Source: Branchiostoma floridae (taxonomy: Eukaryota > Chordata > Leptocardii > Amphioxiformes > Branchiostomatidae). From it: DNA of 21,850 bases. The position numbers and the translations under genes are program-made. The stretch lies in contig NC_049984.1 in NCBI RefSeq assembly GCF_000003815.2, forward strand, positions 20,219,910 to 20,241,759, given 5' to 3'. Every line of letters starts with the position of its first letter. Position 1 is the stretch's first letter. This document shows positions 1 through 9,061 of this stretch, in pieces. The notes beneath the pieces were generated by a model, which saw only the letters and a list, made by a program, of their open reading frames with translations, was not told the origin of the DNA and did no database searches.

Positions 1-517
1 TCAAACTTGTCACATGTGTAGCTGAGAAAAAGAAATGTTCAATACATATTAATTATGTAAATGACGACCTCATTTACATTTTTAATGAGAAAACATGAAC
101 ATGTTCACGGATTACATTGTGTATCATGATTTTTGGTATGTAGATAGCCTAAGTGAAGACTTATGTAGTGGAATACTTATTATGCATATTCACAGCAAAT
201 TTGCATTAAAAACTGATGAGGAAAGTTTACAAATCCACTGCATTCCATGATAGGACTTTCAAACTTCACATATGTAACTGAGAAAGAGAGAAATGTCAAT
301 ACGTGTCAATTATGCAAATGACGACCTCATTTGCATCAATAATGAAAAAATATTAACGTCACGATTTTTGGTATGTAGATAGCCTAAGTGATGCCATACA
401 TAATGCAAATCATCAGTTAAGTTACATGATTAATGAGGAAAGTTTATAAATCCACTGCAGTGATGATGATGATGATGATGATAGGATTTTCAAACTTGTC
501 ACATAGAATTGTCAATA
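1..517. repeat. Diverged tandem repeat, about 2.1 units, running off the left edge
   Basis: Two long copies follow each other (1-258 and 259-489). A third begins at 490 with the same opening (TCAAACTTGTCACAT) and fades out by about 517. The copies share several blocks in the same order: GACGACCTCATTT, ATTTTTGGTATGTAGATAGCC, GAGGAAAGTTTA and AATCCACTGCA. They differ by indels, so unit length is about 231-258 bp. No coding potential is visible. The array probably continues to the left of the window. Confidence 0.75.
461..482. repeat. (GAT)n microsatellite
   Basis: About seven GAT units near the end of the second tandem copy. The first copy has no expansion at the equivalent place, so the tract grew after the duplication. 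Confidence 0.85.
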
Positions 518-726
518 GACACTTGGCCAAAGCCCCCTATAATCAGTTACTATTCGGCCAGGCCGGAGCCTGGTAGAGACTACATGATTTTGACAAAGGA
601 GTATGAAAGTTGCACTGGAAAGTATCACAACAGGGTACATATTTTCATCGTCACCTTTGCCAAAAAGTTTATGTTTTTGGTAGCGTTTGTGGGAACACAC
701 GAATGCAGTCGTTTGCTATTGGGTTA

Positions 727-1793
727 AGCCCCGGTCACAAAGCGCGTACGATTCCTTGCGATTCCTTCCGATGCGCAGGATAATCGCAGTGCGACGTAAG
801 TCGGAAGAAAATCGGAAGCAATGGTTTAAGTATATAAAGCCGTGGTCACAAAGCGCGTAGTGCATCGTACGATGAGGTCATAAGAGCGTGCCTGCGTCAA
901 TCGCAGTGGATCATAGTAAATCGGGGAGCGTCGTATGGCGAAAAATAGAGCTGAAATGGATTTTGAACATGTTCAAAATTTTGCTATCGTCGTAAGATTT
1001 TATTTGCCCCCACAGCAGAGTTCATTACGGCAATTTTTGTCTACTGATGAGGTTATAGATTTATGATTTTTTAGCATGATGTGATGGTTTCAGTTTTCCC
1101 TGATATTGTCGATATTGACGAAAAGGGGAAATATATCAGTCGCAACTGCAACAGTCGCAACCAGAGAACAGCGCGCCACGCACAGGTGATGCAGACAAAT
1201 TGTTTGATCGCTTCATGCACGTGAGTTTATAATTAGATCAAATCTCAGCTCTCGTCGGTCTTGGGTCAGTTTACCATAATCGTAATAACCATGGGGACAA
1301 CTCGAACATAAAGGCAGGCTCTATGAGTCGGAAATATATATGATTTAATTCTTATCATTTGATCTTTGTATGATGGCATCTTTTTGTTGATAGCATATCA
1401 TGATCATGACGATCTTCGAAAGAGCCTGACTCGTAGAGCCGGCAAGCAGACCGAGATACCCATACCAGTACTCACGCTTGATTTGAACTTTTGCTTGTAA
1501 TACTCTTGTTGTCATGGTCTTTTTAAATTTATTTTTACAGTTAAAGATATTATAGGAAGGTATTAAACAGCTATGTCCACATTTTGTTGGTTAAAGAAGC
1601 ACAAAAGCGGTCAGACGGCTATACAGAAGAGACACAAGTGAAAAATCGTGCGACGCTGGAAAAATTTTGAACACCATCCGATGCGTTGCGATGGCTTGCG
1701 ATGCTTACGATTTTCTTGCGATGTACTGCGCTCATCGTACGATATGCGGAATAGTCCATCGCAAGGAATCGTACGCGCTTTGTGACCGGGGCT
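727..1793. mobile_element. 1,067-bp DNA transposon or large MITE with perfect 36-bp terminal inverted repeats
   Basis: Positions 727-762 (starting AGCCCCGGTCACAAAGCGCG) are matched base for base by the reverse complement of 1758-1793. A second, partial copy of the terminal sequence lies inside at 838-861 (AGCCGTGGTCACAAAGCGCG), in the same orientation as the left end. Subterminal DNA on both sides is rich in ATCGTACGAT palindromes and TGCGAT words, as often seen for transposase-binding regions. The interior has only short ORFs, for example 43 codons at 935-1066, and no recognisable transposase. It is thus probably non-autonomous. The flanks (GGGTTA left, GTAGGTA right) give no clean target-site duplication, so I do not assign a superfamily. 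Confidence 0.85.
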
Positions 1794-2063
1794 GTAGGTA
1801 CTCTTTAGTAATACATAAATAAGTCTTAAATAAAGGCGTGATTATTTGGCGAAGGGATGTGTTCGTTGAACTCTAGTTTGAGTTTGGGTGTCTGGCCTTT
1901 TGTTATAATATTTGGACAAAGGTCTGTCCATCAAAATCAAATATATACATAGGTTATTTTTAATGTCATATGACGTGTAACATTACACATCACAAGATTG
2001 GAAATAGCCACACGTTGTGTGTTTAATGTCATATGACATCAGTCTATGTTATTTGGTATATCT
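1794..2063. other. Gene-free spacer with a repeated GTCATATGAC palindrome
   Basis: AT-rich DNA between two transposable elements. The 10-base palindrome GTCATATGAC occurs at 1965-1974 and 2028-2037, each preceded by TTTAAT or TTTTTAAT-like sequence. No ORF of note. Confidence 0.6.
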
Positions 2064-2361
2064 AAACTCGGCACAAAAAGTTTGGAATATCAACTTTGGC
2101 TGATCATATTTCCGTTGTTTCTGCATCAATTTCAATGTGTTATATATCAATAGAAAGTGTGCATGCTTTTCTTTTACAGGGTATCAAACTCTTTTTGATC
2201 ATTAATTCGTGGAACGAGCACCAGGGCTGCTTACGTCAGTGGGTCGCGAAAAAAAAGTGCCCAAATTTCCCTTCTTGTGTTCAACACTATCATACTGTTG
2301 GTATGGGTGCGGGTGTCAAAGGTTCAATCTATCCCTTTTTCATATAATCTTTGGTATACAG

Positions 2362-2830
2362 AACATCCAAGTTTATCTTTAACATTTGAGTAGAGTATAT
2401 GTGCCATTTGGGCTGTTCGATGACCGAATCGAGGTGTGGAGGCGGCAAGGAGAATACCACGCTGACTGTCGCACGGATATCGATAGAGCGTATTTCGCTT
2501 GGTGGAGGCAGTGTCATGGTGTGGTGTATGTAAGGCTGCCAATACTGTGAGATACAGGGACACCATTCTCCATTCAGTCGCAATGTCTTACTCCTTCATT
2601 TTGGGGCCGAATGACATTCTGCAAGATTACACCGCCCGTCCACGCGCAAAGTCTGCAATGGTCCTTGCTCTGTGTGGACGGCGTTGTAGTCTAACACTTG
2701 CAGCCTACAACGCATTTCGTCCCATACACACGCTGACGAGGTATGACATTGTCGACTGAATGGAGAATGGAGTCCTTGTATCTCACAGTATTGAGATTGT
2801 CTGGCCACCAAGTGAACCTTGTTTTTCCCT
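2362..2830 (+). pseudogene. Tc1/mariner-family transposase relic, frameshifted
   Basis: Pieces of a DDE transposase can be read in more than one plus-strand frame. In order they are: a decayed equivalent of the FSDESR block near 2386, with a stop; VWRRQGE at about 2430-2455; a frameshift near the place of the GGGSVMVW motif, seen as broken VEAVSWCGV from 2502; VRYRDTILH (about 2548-2574); then a DNARPH equivalent read as DYTARPR (about 2620-2645); and WPPSEP (about 2799-2816), matching the WPxxSPDLNPI motif. These motifs are characteristic of the Tc1 branch. The catalytic set is broken by stops, frameshifts and the gap, so this is a dead copy. The match is from motif recognition, not an alignment. 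Confidence 0.75.
2537..2795. repeat. Internal inverted repeat inside the transposase relic
   Basis: The sequence at 2537-2592 (CAATACTGTGAGATACAGGG...) returns as its reverse complement at 2741-2795 with a few mismatches. The left copy encodes the VRYRDTILH block in the sense direction. The right copy therefore carries the same block backwards, just before the WPP motif that is again in sense. This looks like a local inverted duplication within the element. Confidence 0.75.
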
Positions 2831-2837
2831 AGTCAGA

Positions 2838-2937
2838 NNNNNNNNNNNNNNNNNNNNNNNNNNNNNNNNNNNNNNNNNNNNNNNNNNNNNNNNNNNNNNN
2901 NNNNNNNNNNNNNNNNNNNNNNNNNNNNNNNNNNNNN
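2838..2937. other. Assembly gap (100 N)
   Basis: Exactly 100 N, the usual placeholder for a gap of unknown size. It lies inside an inverted-repeat element, which is a typical cause of assembly breaks. Confidence 0.99.
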
Positions 2938-3120
2938 TACACGCTTTCTATTGATATATAACACACTGAAATTGATGCAGAAACAAGGGAAATATGATCA
3001 GCCAAAGTTGATATTCCAAACTTTTTGTGCCGAGTTTTATATGCAGTGTACACATCCGCTGCCATCAAATGTTTACACTATATGTATACCATACGTCACT
3101 GGGCACATGACTGGAAACAG

Positions 3121-3261
3121 CTAATCTCCAAGCAGATCCTACGGCAGCATAAGATAGTATCAAAAGCAGGTAAAGGAGTGTAGCCGGACTAGAAGTGTTC
3201 ATTGGCCATTACCTGCTTTTGATACTATCTTATGCTACCGTAGGATCCGCTTGGAGATTAG
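3121..3261. repeat. Large hairpin: 53-bp arms, 35-bp loop
   Basis: Positions 3121-3173 (CTAATCTCCAAGCAGATCCT...) are the reverse complement of 3209-3261 with about two mismatches; the loop is 3174-3208. No ORF. It could be a foldback MITE or two copies of a short repeat inserted head to head. The word TCTCCAAGCAGA recurs at 12436-12447, so at least one arm belongs to a dispersed family. Confidence 0.85.
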
Positions 3262-3551
3262 AAAATGGCGACTCATTTGCTCCAATGAAAATGCAGGTAA
3301 CTTTATAGTTTTGGCCCGTTTTTGTGTCTCCATGCGTGCGGTTCCCCGCAATATCTCCAGATAGTTCTGTGTGATTGAGATGATATTTGATATGTCAGTA
3401 GGTGATGTTGGTCTGACGGTCAAAGTCGATTTGGGGCCTCCTGATGGTTGACCTTGGGACTGCAGCATGCGTTCTGTAGTCTTAGATTTTGGCATATAAC
3501 TTTTGATGAAAGGAAGGCGCGATGTCGGGTTGAGGTTTGTATGTAACATGA
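3262..3551. other. Unassigned stretch; a 104-codon minus-strand ORF has no recognisable domain
   Basis: An ORF runs on the minus strand from 3549 to 3235 and enters the hairpin arm at its 3' end. Its predicted product has no motif I recognise, and its overlap with a repeat argues against a real gene. The DNA has the look of old dispersed repeat. No splice sites or promoter elements stand out. Confidence 0.4.
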
Positions 3552-3957
3552 TGGAACTCTCTTGACATCTCTTGTTTCCCTCCTGTCTACAACTTACCAG
3601 CCTTCAAAACAAATGTCCACCGCTATCTCCGTGCTCACTTTCAAACTTCTTAGTTCATTGCCTTGAAGTGGTCTCGTGACCTTGCTTTAAACAATCTAGT
3701 TAAAAAACACTATGCATGCTATGATGACGACTCGGGAAAGGGGCGTTCTACTACGAATCAGCTGTTAAAAGTATACCACAATGTAGGTTCAATCCTAGAC
3801 TATTTCAAACCTAAAGAATAAAAGTCACCCATGATGTGTACTGTATTACAAAGTCACCATGTGTACTGTATTACGTCCTTTTGTATCTATATGCCTGTAC
3901 TTTGCCCGATAGGGCATGAATGTGCAATAAAGGCTATTACTACTATAAGAATAGATT
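3552..3957 (+). mobile_element. 3' end of a CR1/L2-like LINE: last ORF codons, 3' UTR and tail
   Basis: The frame from 3552 to the stop at 3651-3653 begins WNSL and continues through LPAFKTNVHRYL. This is the pattern that closes the reverse-transcriptase ORF of many CR1/Jockey-type LINEs (WNxLP... then FKxxLxxxL). About 250 bases of 3' UTR follow, then a small stem-loop (TGCCC at 3903-3907, GGGCA at 3912-3916), AATAAA at 3926-3931, and a short TTACTACTA tail. A comparable stem-loop plus AATAAA ends the LINE fragment near 9930 on the other strand. The copy is 5'-truncated, as LINE insertions usually are. Confidence 0.7.
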
Positions 3958-4474
3958 ACTGTACCTCAACATGTTACCTCTCTAATATAGTAGAGGGATC
4001 GCTGATATTATGTTAGTTGTTAAGTCCCTAGCTAACATGTATGATCTGGACTTGTGTAACTATGTGTCGTCTTCTACTAGACCAGCAAGAAGTAGTCGGT
4101 CATACATACTAATGCCATGTCGCTGTAAAACATCTTCAGTTGCTATGTCATACACACCACTGTAGTTATAATTACCTAATAGTATAAGCTTGATGTCACC
4201 ATTCGCAAAAAAAATTAACAGACTCGTCAAAAACTTTGATTGTGGTCCTTCCCCGCTTGTCACAAATAAACCATATGTAAAACATGAAAGTTGGTGGAGA
4301 AAATTGAAGCCCGACACAGTACAAGTACGGAAGTGTGCCAACAGTTGTCTGAGCCGGCCCAGTTCGCGTCACACACCGGCACTGGTTCAACCTGTCCGGC
4401 AGGGACTGAACTCTGACCTCACGGCGCAGACAGGCAACTCAGGTGAGAATTCTATAGGGACGTAGGGCAGGTGA
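3958..4474. other. Gene-free stretch with an unassigned 93-codon minus-strand ORF
   Basis: The minus-strand ORF at 4341-4060 includes the short run DIKLILLGNYNY, which faintly recalls the LLGDFN motif of LINE endonucleases with Asp replaced. This is too weak to call. The rest is AT-rich with a GC-richer patch at about 4340-4440 of unknown nature. Confidence 0.35.
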
Positions 4475-4826
4475 AGGACACTCACCTTGTAAGGATCATT
4501 CAAATGCCTTATAAGTACAGTTTGTAGTACAATAAAGATGCCTTTCAAGGACAGGTGGGCACTATAGATGACTTTTTATAGGGCGTGCGGGTAGTCCAGA
4601 GCAGTTTGCCGTTCAGATGCATTGTAAGGACAAGTAAACATTACATGCTAGACATGTACGTAGTACAGATGGTTTACCGGGACAGGTGTGGAGTACAGAT
4701 ACCTTTAAGGACAAGTGTGGAGTAAAAATATTTTATAAGGACAAATATTGAGTACAGATACCTTATAGGGATAGGTGTGAAGTACCTTTGATTTAAGGAC
4801 AAGCGTGGAGTACAGAAGGTATCTAG
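4475..4826. repeat. Degenerate minisatellite, unit about 35-40 bp
   Basis: A diverged unit of the form TAAGGACAGGTGTGGAGTAC plus AGATACCTT repeats across the segment. It is clearest from 4676 to 4822, where AAGGACA or GGGA(C/T)AGGTGTGGAGTAC-like blocks recur about every 36-40 bases. Units further left (around 4500, 4540, 4630) are more decayed. No gene is visible. Confidence 0.7.
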
Positions 4827-5167
4827 GTTGGATAAATTGGCATTTTGACCTTCCATTGTTTTCCTCAGTTTAAAACCTACATTTTTGGGAAAAGGAATAT
4901 GGTTGTACTGAATATTGATTGTCTATGAAATAGTCTTGCCAATTGCAATTTTTTAGATCATATGAATGACGTCATCATGTTTTATTGCTCCTTTATTGCT
5001 CCTTATATTGTTGTCATTAAGTAGAAAATACAGCACGTTGTTATTTCCTACAGGATAAAAATGTTATTTTTCTTACACATAACCATCAAAGCTATGCATT
5101 GTATGTTGCGCAAGAAAATAACTACTAACAGTCGGTAGTTATTGCCAATTTATTGATTTTTAATTAG
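4827..5167. other. Probable intron or 5' flank of the sulfotransferase gene
   Basis: AT-rich, with no ORF in frame with the downstream exon. It contains a T-rich stretch ending in AG at 5166-5167, which could be the acceptor for the next exon. Another acceptor-like TTTCCTACAG lies at about 5044-5053, but its frame is closed by the TAG at 5165. The missing N-terminal exon is not recognisable here. Confidence 0.45.
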
Positions 5168-6379
5168 GTAATAAATAAAGTCTCCGTACCTGACGAACCA
5201 GCGGTGGTGTTAGAAGACTTGGTCTCTCCTGCAGAGACGCCTGTATCTAAACTCGCGGTCTTGATTCTGTCCTTCAGCAGCGGCGATTCTTCCCTTCTGG
5301 TAGAAATGTTCAACCAGCATCCCGACTTTTTTTACATGTTCGAACCCCTACACCCGCTAGAAGTCGCTAGAGCTCGAGAGCCGACAGAACGTCTGGAGGC
5401 CAGGATTCTAAACGACGTCATCTCATGTAACTTTTCGGCATGGGAGTCCCACTTCAAGATCTATTTGAAAGATGAGGACTTTGGAGGATGGAAATATAGC
5501 AGGGACATTCGACAGGCGTGCTCTATATCGGAGAAGTACTTTAAGTTGAGCTTGGACCTTAAGAAATCATGTCCTATACTGGACCAGGACATCCTGGCTG
5601 TTCTGCGTGCAATTTGCGTGAGGCGGAAACATTTGGCGGTGACTTTGGCACACACGACGGACCTGTCAACTCTGCTGACACCTTTCGGGGAGCCACAGGG
5701 AACCCCCTCCCCTGTTCGCGGCGGCCTGACCGCGGAGGACGCGCGGCTCCTGCGGGAGGAGGGTCTGTACCCCGTCATCAGCGGCGCCGGAGGGGAGCCC
5801 GCCCTCAGGACCAGCCTCAGGCCGGACATCAGGCTGCTGCTACTGCTACGAGACCCTCGCGACGTGGTGACGGCACGGCTGAGGCAGCTCTACGGGAACG
5901 TCAATCAGTTCCAGCCCGGCCACGTGGCCGTCGCAAGACCGCAAGACTACTGTGACTGGGTTCTGGCCATCACTCGGTCCGATCCGACTTCAACCCACGG
6001 CGGACCCCACGGGCTGCAGGGGAGATTCGCCGTAGTCAGGCACGAGGATGTCATGGACAGACCAGTGGAGATAGTCCGCAAAGTCTACAGGTTTGTGGGT
6101 GTTCCACTTCCCCGCAGCGTGGTGAAATGGCTACAGACGGACACTGGGGACGAGAGAACGTCACGCGACATGTTTTCTAGCCGCAGAAACTCTCAGGAAC
6201 CTGGTAACGGTTGGCAAACGGCACTGAGCTTTGCTGCCATCAACGAGGTCCAGAACATAGCGAGTTGTAGAACAGTCATGGCCATGTTCGGGTACAAGTT
6301 CATCCGTCACGTGGCAGACTTGAACAGAACAGCTACGAACCCAAAAGGTGAAAAACACGAGGACTTCTCAACAGCCTAA
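5168..6379 (+). CDS. Carbohydrate sulfotransferase (CHST-like), terminal exon
   Basis: Enzymes of this family move sulfate from PAPS to sugar hydroxyls on glycans in the Golgi lumen. The frame is open from 5168, after a TAG at 5165, to the stop at 6377-6379, about 403 codons. Residues below count from the GTG at 5204. The FNQHP...FEPL block (36-48) follows the 5' PAPS-binding loop. The 3' PAPS-binding block is LLLLLRDPRDVVTARL (R216, D217, P218). VVRHEDV, YRFVGVPLP and a C-terminal W-x3-LSF...C...M-x2-FGY pattern complete the fold. No in-frame ATG precedes the loop, and no transmembrane anchor is encoded. The start and Golgi anchor must lie in an upstream exon, or the copy is 5'-incomplete. 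The expected (T)RSGSSF loop reads SFSSGDSSL: the Arg is gone and one residue is added. Family assignment is secure; substrate is unknown. Confidence 0.88.
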   Translation, partial: VINKVSVPDEPAVVLEDLVSPAETPVSKLAVLILSFSSGDSSLLVEMFNQHPDFFYMFEPLHPLEVARAREPTERLEARILNDVISCNFSAWESHFKIYLKDEDFGGWKYSRDIRQACSISEKYFKLSLDLKKSCPILDQDILAVLRAICVRRKHLAVTLAHTTDLSTLLTPFGEPQGTPSPVRGGLTAEDARLLREEGLYPVISGAGGEPALRTSLRPDIRLLLLLRDPRDVVTARLRQLYGNVNQFQPGHVAVARPQDYCDWVLAITRSDPTSTHGGPHGLQGRFAVVRHEDVMDRPVEIVRKVYRFVGVPLPRSVVKWLQTDTGDERTSRDMFSSRRNSQEPGNGWQTALSFAAINEVQNIASCRTVMAMFGYKFIRHVADLNRTATNPKGEKHEDFSTA

Positions 6380-8459
6380 CCAAATGTTTAGGGGTTTGTG
6401 TTCTAGGGGTTGCTGTGTGTCTGGTTACCATATGAAGTACGTGTAAATACAGATTATTCTGAACTATGCGTGTTTTTAATCAAATAGTGTGAGCTTGCCT
6501 GCCTTACATATACCTGCTGCCCAGCCAATCAGCGTTATTCAGGACTTTCGGCAGCACTTGGCAAAAGCAAATTATGTCCCACAAGCGGCAAGCCACATCA
6601 GTCCTTTGCATTAAGTCATATTATGTAAAACAATCAAGTTATAGACTTTCCTCATTTTCCTCATGATTAAGTCCTAATTGCATAATTTGCATCTCGGTGT
6701 GTTCATCTCCATCTAAGCTATTTGCATGTCGAATATCATGAAAATCCATGTCTTTCCTTTGTTTAGTCATCCTTGAAAAGATTTTACCAAAACCGCCCCT
6801 TTAGTCACAGAGCAAACTGCCAGGGGGCACAAAATTACATCACTCCTTTATAACATTGGAGGTAAAAAAAATAAGACTACAGCATGCCCAGGACCAAAGA
6901 TACTAAAACAGGAGGACCTGCTGCAGTAACAAGGTCGGCCATCAGGAGGCGCAACATACAACCTGTCGCGATCGGGTCAACAACACGGGCCAAATATCAT
7001 CGCAGTCACTGGACACACACGCACGCACACAAAACTATACCTCCATTTTCATGGAGGTGACAATTCCTCCTCTATTTGAGCGTCATTCTTTGAAATGCGT
7101 TGGTACAGAATGTTAGAACTAAAACACACTTTTCCCTATCTGGCGCGCAGGCCAATATCTTCCATGTACTGCAAGCATGCCCTACTCCAATATCCGCATA
7201 CGTAGGTCAATATATATTTGTACATCATTCCAAATGTGAGACCAGATCACTCATACATAAATGACTATGTGCTGTAATCCTTATAATGTTATTGATCCAT
7301 TCGTTCTTCTGCCATTGATTGCTGCCAGTAGACTTATATTTTTTAAAGACAACATTTTCACTCAGTCGTCAATATACACATCTAACGCAGTCCTTCCTAA
7401 TTTCCTGATTTTAAAATGTAAACCACAGGATAAATGTAAACATTGGCCAGTCTATTTGCTCCCAACTTTGTCGAAGATCCTGAAGAATAGCATATAATCA
7501 TCTTTATAACCAAAAGAAATGTAGAGAAAATTGCACAGGCTATATATATATATTGTTTTGATTATATGAATGGCATCTGCATACATTTTCGGCTATTTCC
7601 AAAGCAACAAAAAAGTTTTCAACCATGATGTAAATTGTCCAAGGCAGCTGCAAAGTCAGAAAATACATGCTGTAAATAAACAAAAAAATATCGGGAAACG
7701 TCTATCAATTTTTAGAATACCAACTTTAATTCCAAGGACAAAGAAGACGTGAAAGAAGGACAGTGTTTCGAAACAAGAATCTATTGTGCATAGCATGCAT
7801 GTGTTTAGTCATTTCTTCAACCTTCCTGACCACTTAGACTAGAGTTCATAACGAAGGCAACTTTTTTGACGATTTTTTTATTTGCTCGCATCAATTTTGT
7901 GGTTCACAGAAGACATCATCTAAATAATCAAATCAACATGGCCTCAAATTAGAAAAAAGAAGTATCATTAATTTGTAAGTTACATATACAGGTACTGTAA
8001 GGGCAGCTTTGCCTGTGTGTGAATGAAAGTTTGTATGTTCAGTATTCTACCTACTGCAATTCTAATGAAGTCAATTTAAAGTCAAAGTCATATTCAGTGA
8101 GACACCGGCCTTCACTTAAAGTCAGTCCTGCAAAAAGAACGAGAATAAGATCGATGAAATCAAATGCAACAACTATAGTCAAAATCCTACAAAACGGCAC
8201 CATTCCACATACCCTTATGTGAAACTTCATTGATTTCATCTATTCATTCAATAGCTAAAGATTTACAGTTAATTATTTCAAGAAAAATGTTTGTTGATGG
8301 AGAAAATGGTGACTTAATGTTATAAACTGAATGATACAATGAAAATTATGTTAATCAGGCATCTCGACTGATATCAGAATTTCTTTCTTCTGTCTCTGAA
8401 TCACAGCCATAATGTTAAACTGGTGAAGGAGGTATCCGTTCTTTGACATTAGAGCTCTC
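6380..8459. other. AT-rich intergenic region between convergent genes
   Basis: No supported gene. About 6630-6790 shares words with the tandem repeat at the left edge, read in reverse (compare ATGAGGAAAATGAGGAAAGT), so it is probably repeat-derived. 7039-7058 is a small perfect hairpin (ACCTCCAT, TTTC, ATGGAGGT) next to a short CA-rich tract. Open frames of 60-78 codons at 7261-7497, 7570-7752 and 8019-8222 lack recognisable features and match what AT-rich DNA gives by chance. On the minus strand AATAAA at 7882-7877 could serve the gene ending at 8460, about 580 bases past its stop; this is only a guess. No AATAAA follows the sulfotransferase closely. Confidence 0.5.
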
Positions 8460-9061
8460 TTACACAAGTGTCTCTTTTTCTAGTATCTGTTTGTTGGTGT
8501 TGATGTCTGTGGTCGGGTTTTGTGAAGAGGCTTCCCTGGTGTCAAGTTGGACTCTGTAATTGAATTGACCGTGCTGGCAGGCTTCTGTTGATTGGTTGCT
8601 GATGACATTGTCACTGTGAATGGAACCTTCGCATTGGTTGGGTAGGTGGCAGGCGTTCTGTGGCAGATCCGGGTGTTGAGACATGTTCCTTGATTGGTTG
8701 GATGAGGTCCGTGAAGTGTCAGCCTGTGTGAGAGAGGCTGGTGCTGGTGAGTAGTTGGTTGTTGTGACTGGAGCTGGCAGCGTGCCAGAGGTCAAGGCTG
8801 ATCCTGCTGCAGGAATCTGCTTGTTGGCTTGTTGATAACCAGCTGTGCCTCCTGCTTGGGCAGCAGCTGTACCTCCTGCCTTGGCAGCAGCTGTACCTCC
8901 TGCCTGACCAGCAGCTGTACCTCCTGCCTGTCCAGCAGCTGTACCTCCTGCCTTGGCAGCAGCTATACCTCCTGCCTGTCCAGCAGCTGTACCTCCTGCC
9001 TTGGCAACAGCTGTACCTCCTGCCTGGCCAGCAGCTGTACTGCCTGCCTCAGAAGAACTAT
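8460..9061 (-). CDS. Last exon of an unrecognised gene: Ala/Gly/Thr octapeptide repeats and a C-terminal ETLV
   Basis: The exon starts at 9061 after a good acceptor (CACATTTCAG) and ends at the TAA at 8462-8460. It opens with two bases that complete a codon begun by the previous exon. About 199 codons follow. Residues 5-80 or so are nine tandem copies of an 8-residue unit, AGGTAAGQ or AGGTAAAK, encoded by 24-bp repeats. The remaining 120 residues are polar, rich in Thr, Ser, Gln and Asn, and look disordered. The protein ends KETLV, a class I PDZ-ligand pattern. I do not recognise the family. The start with the acceptor and the shared phase make it a better reading than an ATG-initiated ORF at 8795. 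Low-complexity sequence leaves some doubt about conservation. Confidence 0.7.
8841..9056. repeat. Coding minisatellite: nine 24-bp units
   Basis: On the plus strand AGCTGTACCTCCTGCCT plus seven bases recurs every 24 bases, at 8841, 8865, 8889, 8913, 8937, 8961, 8985, 9009 and 9033. The period is a multiple of three, so copy-number change keeps the minus-strand frame open. Units alternate loosely between GGCCAG/GGACAG (Gly-Gln) and GCCAAG (Ala-Lys) endings. Confidence 0.9.

Larger units (their letters stand above)
2064..3037. mobile_element. Degraded Tc1/mariner-like element with roughly 100-bp inverted ends
   Basis: The left end (2064-2166, starting AAACTCGGCACAAAAAGTTT) reappears as its reverse complement at 2938-3037 with few mismatches, giving long terminal inverted repeats. 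Between them lies a broken Tc1-type transposase on the plus strand and the assembly gap 2838-2937. The right arm begins immediately after the gap, so an unknown amount of the element is missing. Target duplication is not clear: both flanks are ATAT-rich, which would hide a TA duplication. Confidence 0.75.

Noticed and set aside
4060-4341. LINE endonuclease fragment based on LILLGNYNY
   Set aside because: One weak motif with the key Asp changed and no other endonuclease blocks in order; left as an unassigned ORF.
5461-5955. Antisense and alternate-frame ORFs within the sulfotransferase exon
   Set aside because: Shadows of the conserved sulfotransferase frame, whose motifs are clearly in one frame only.
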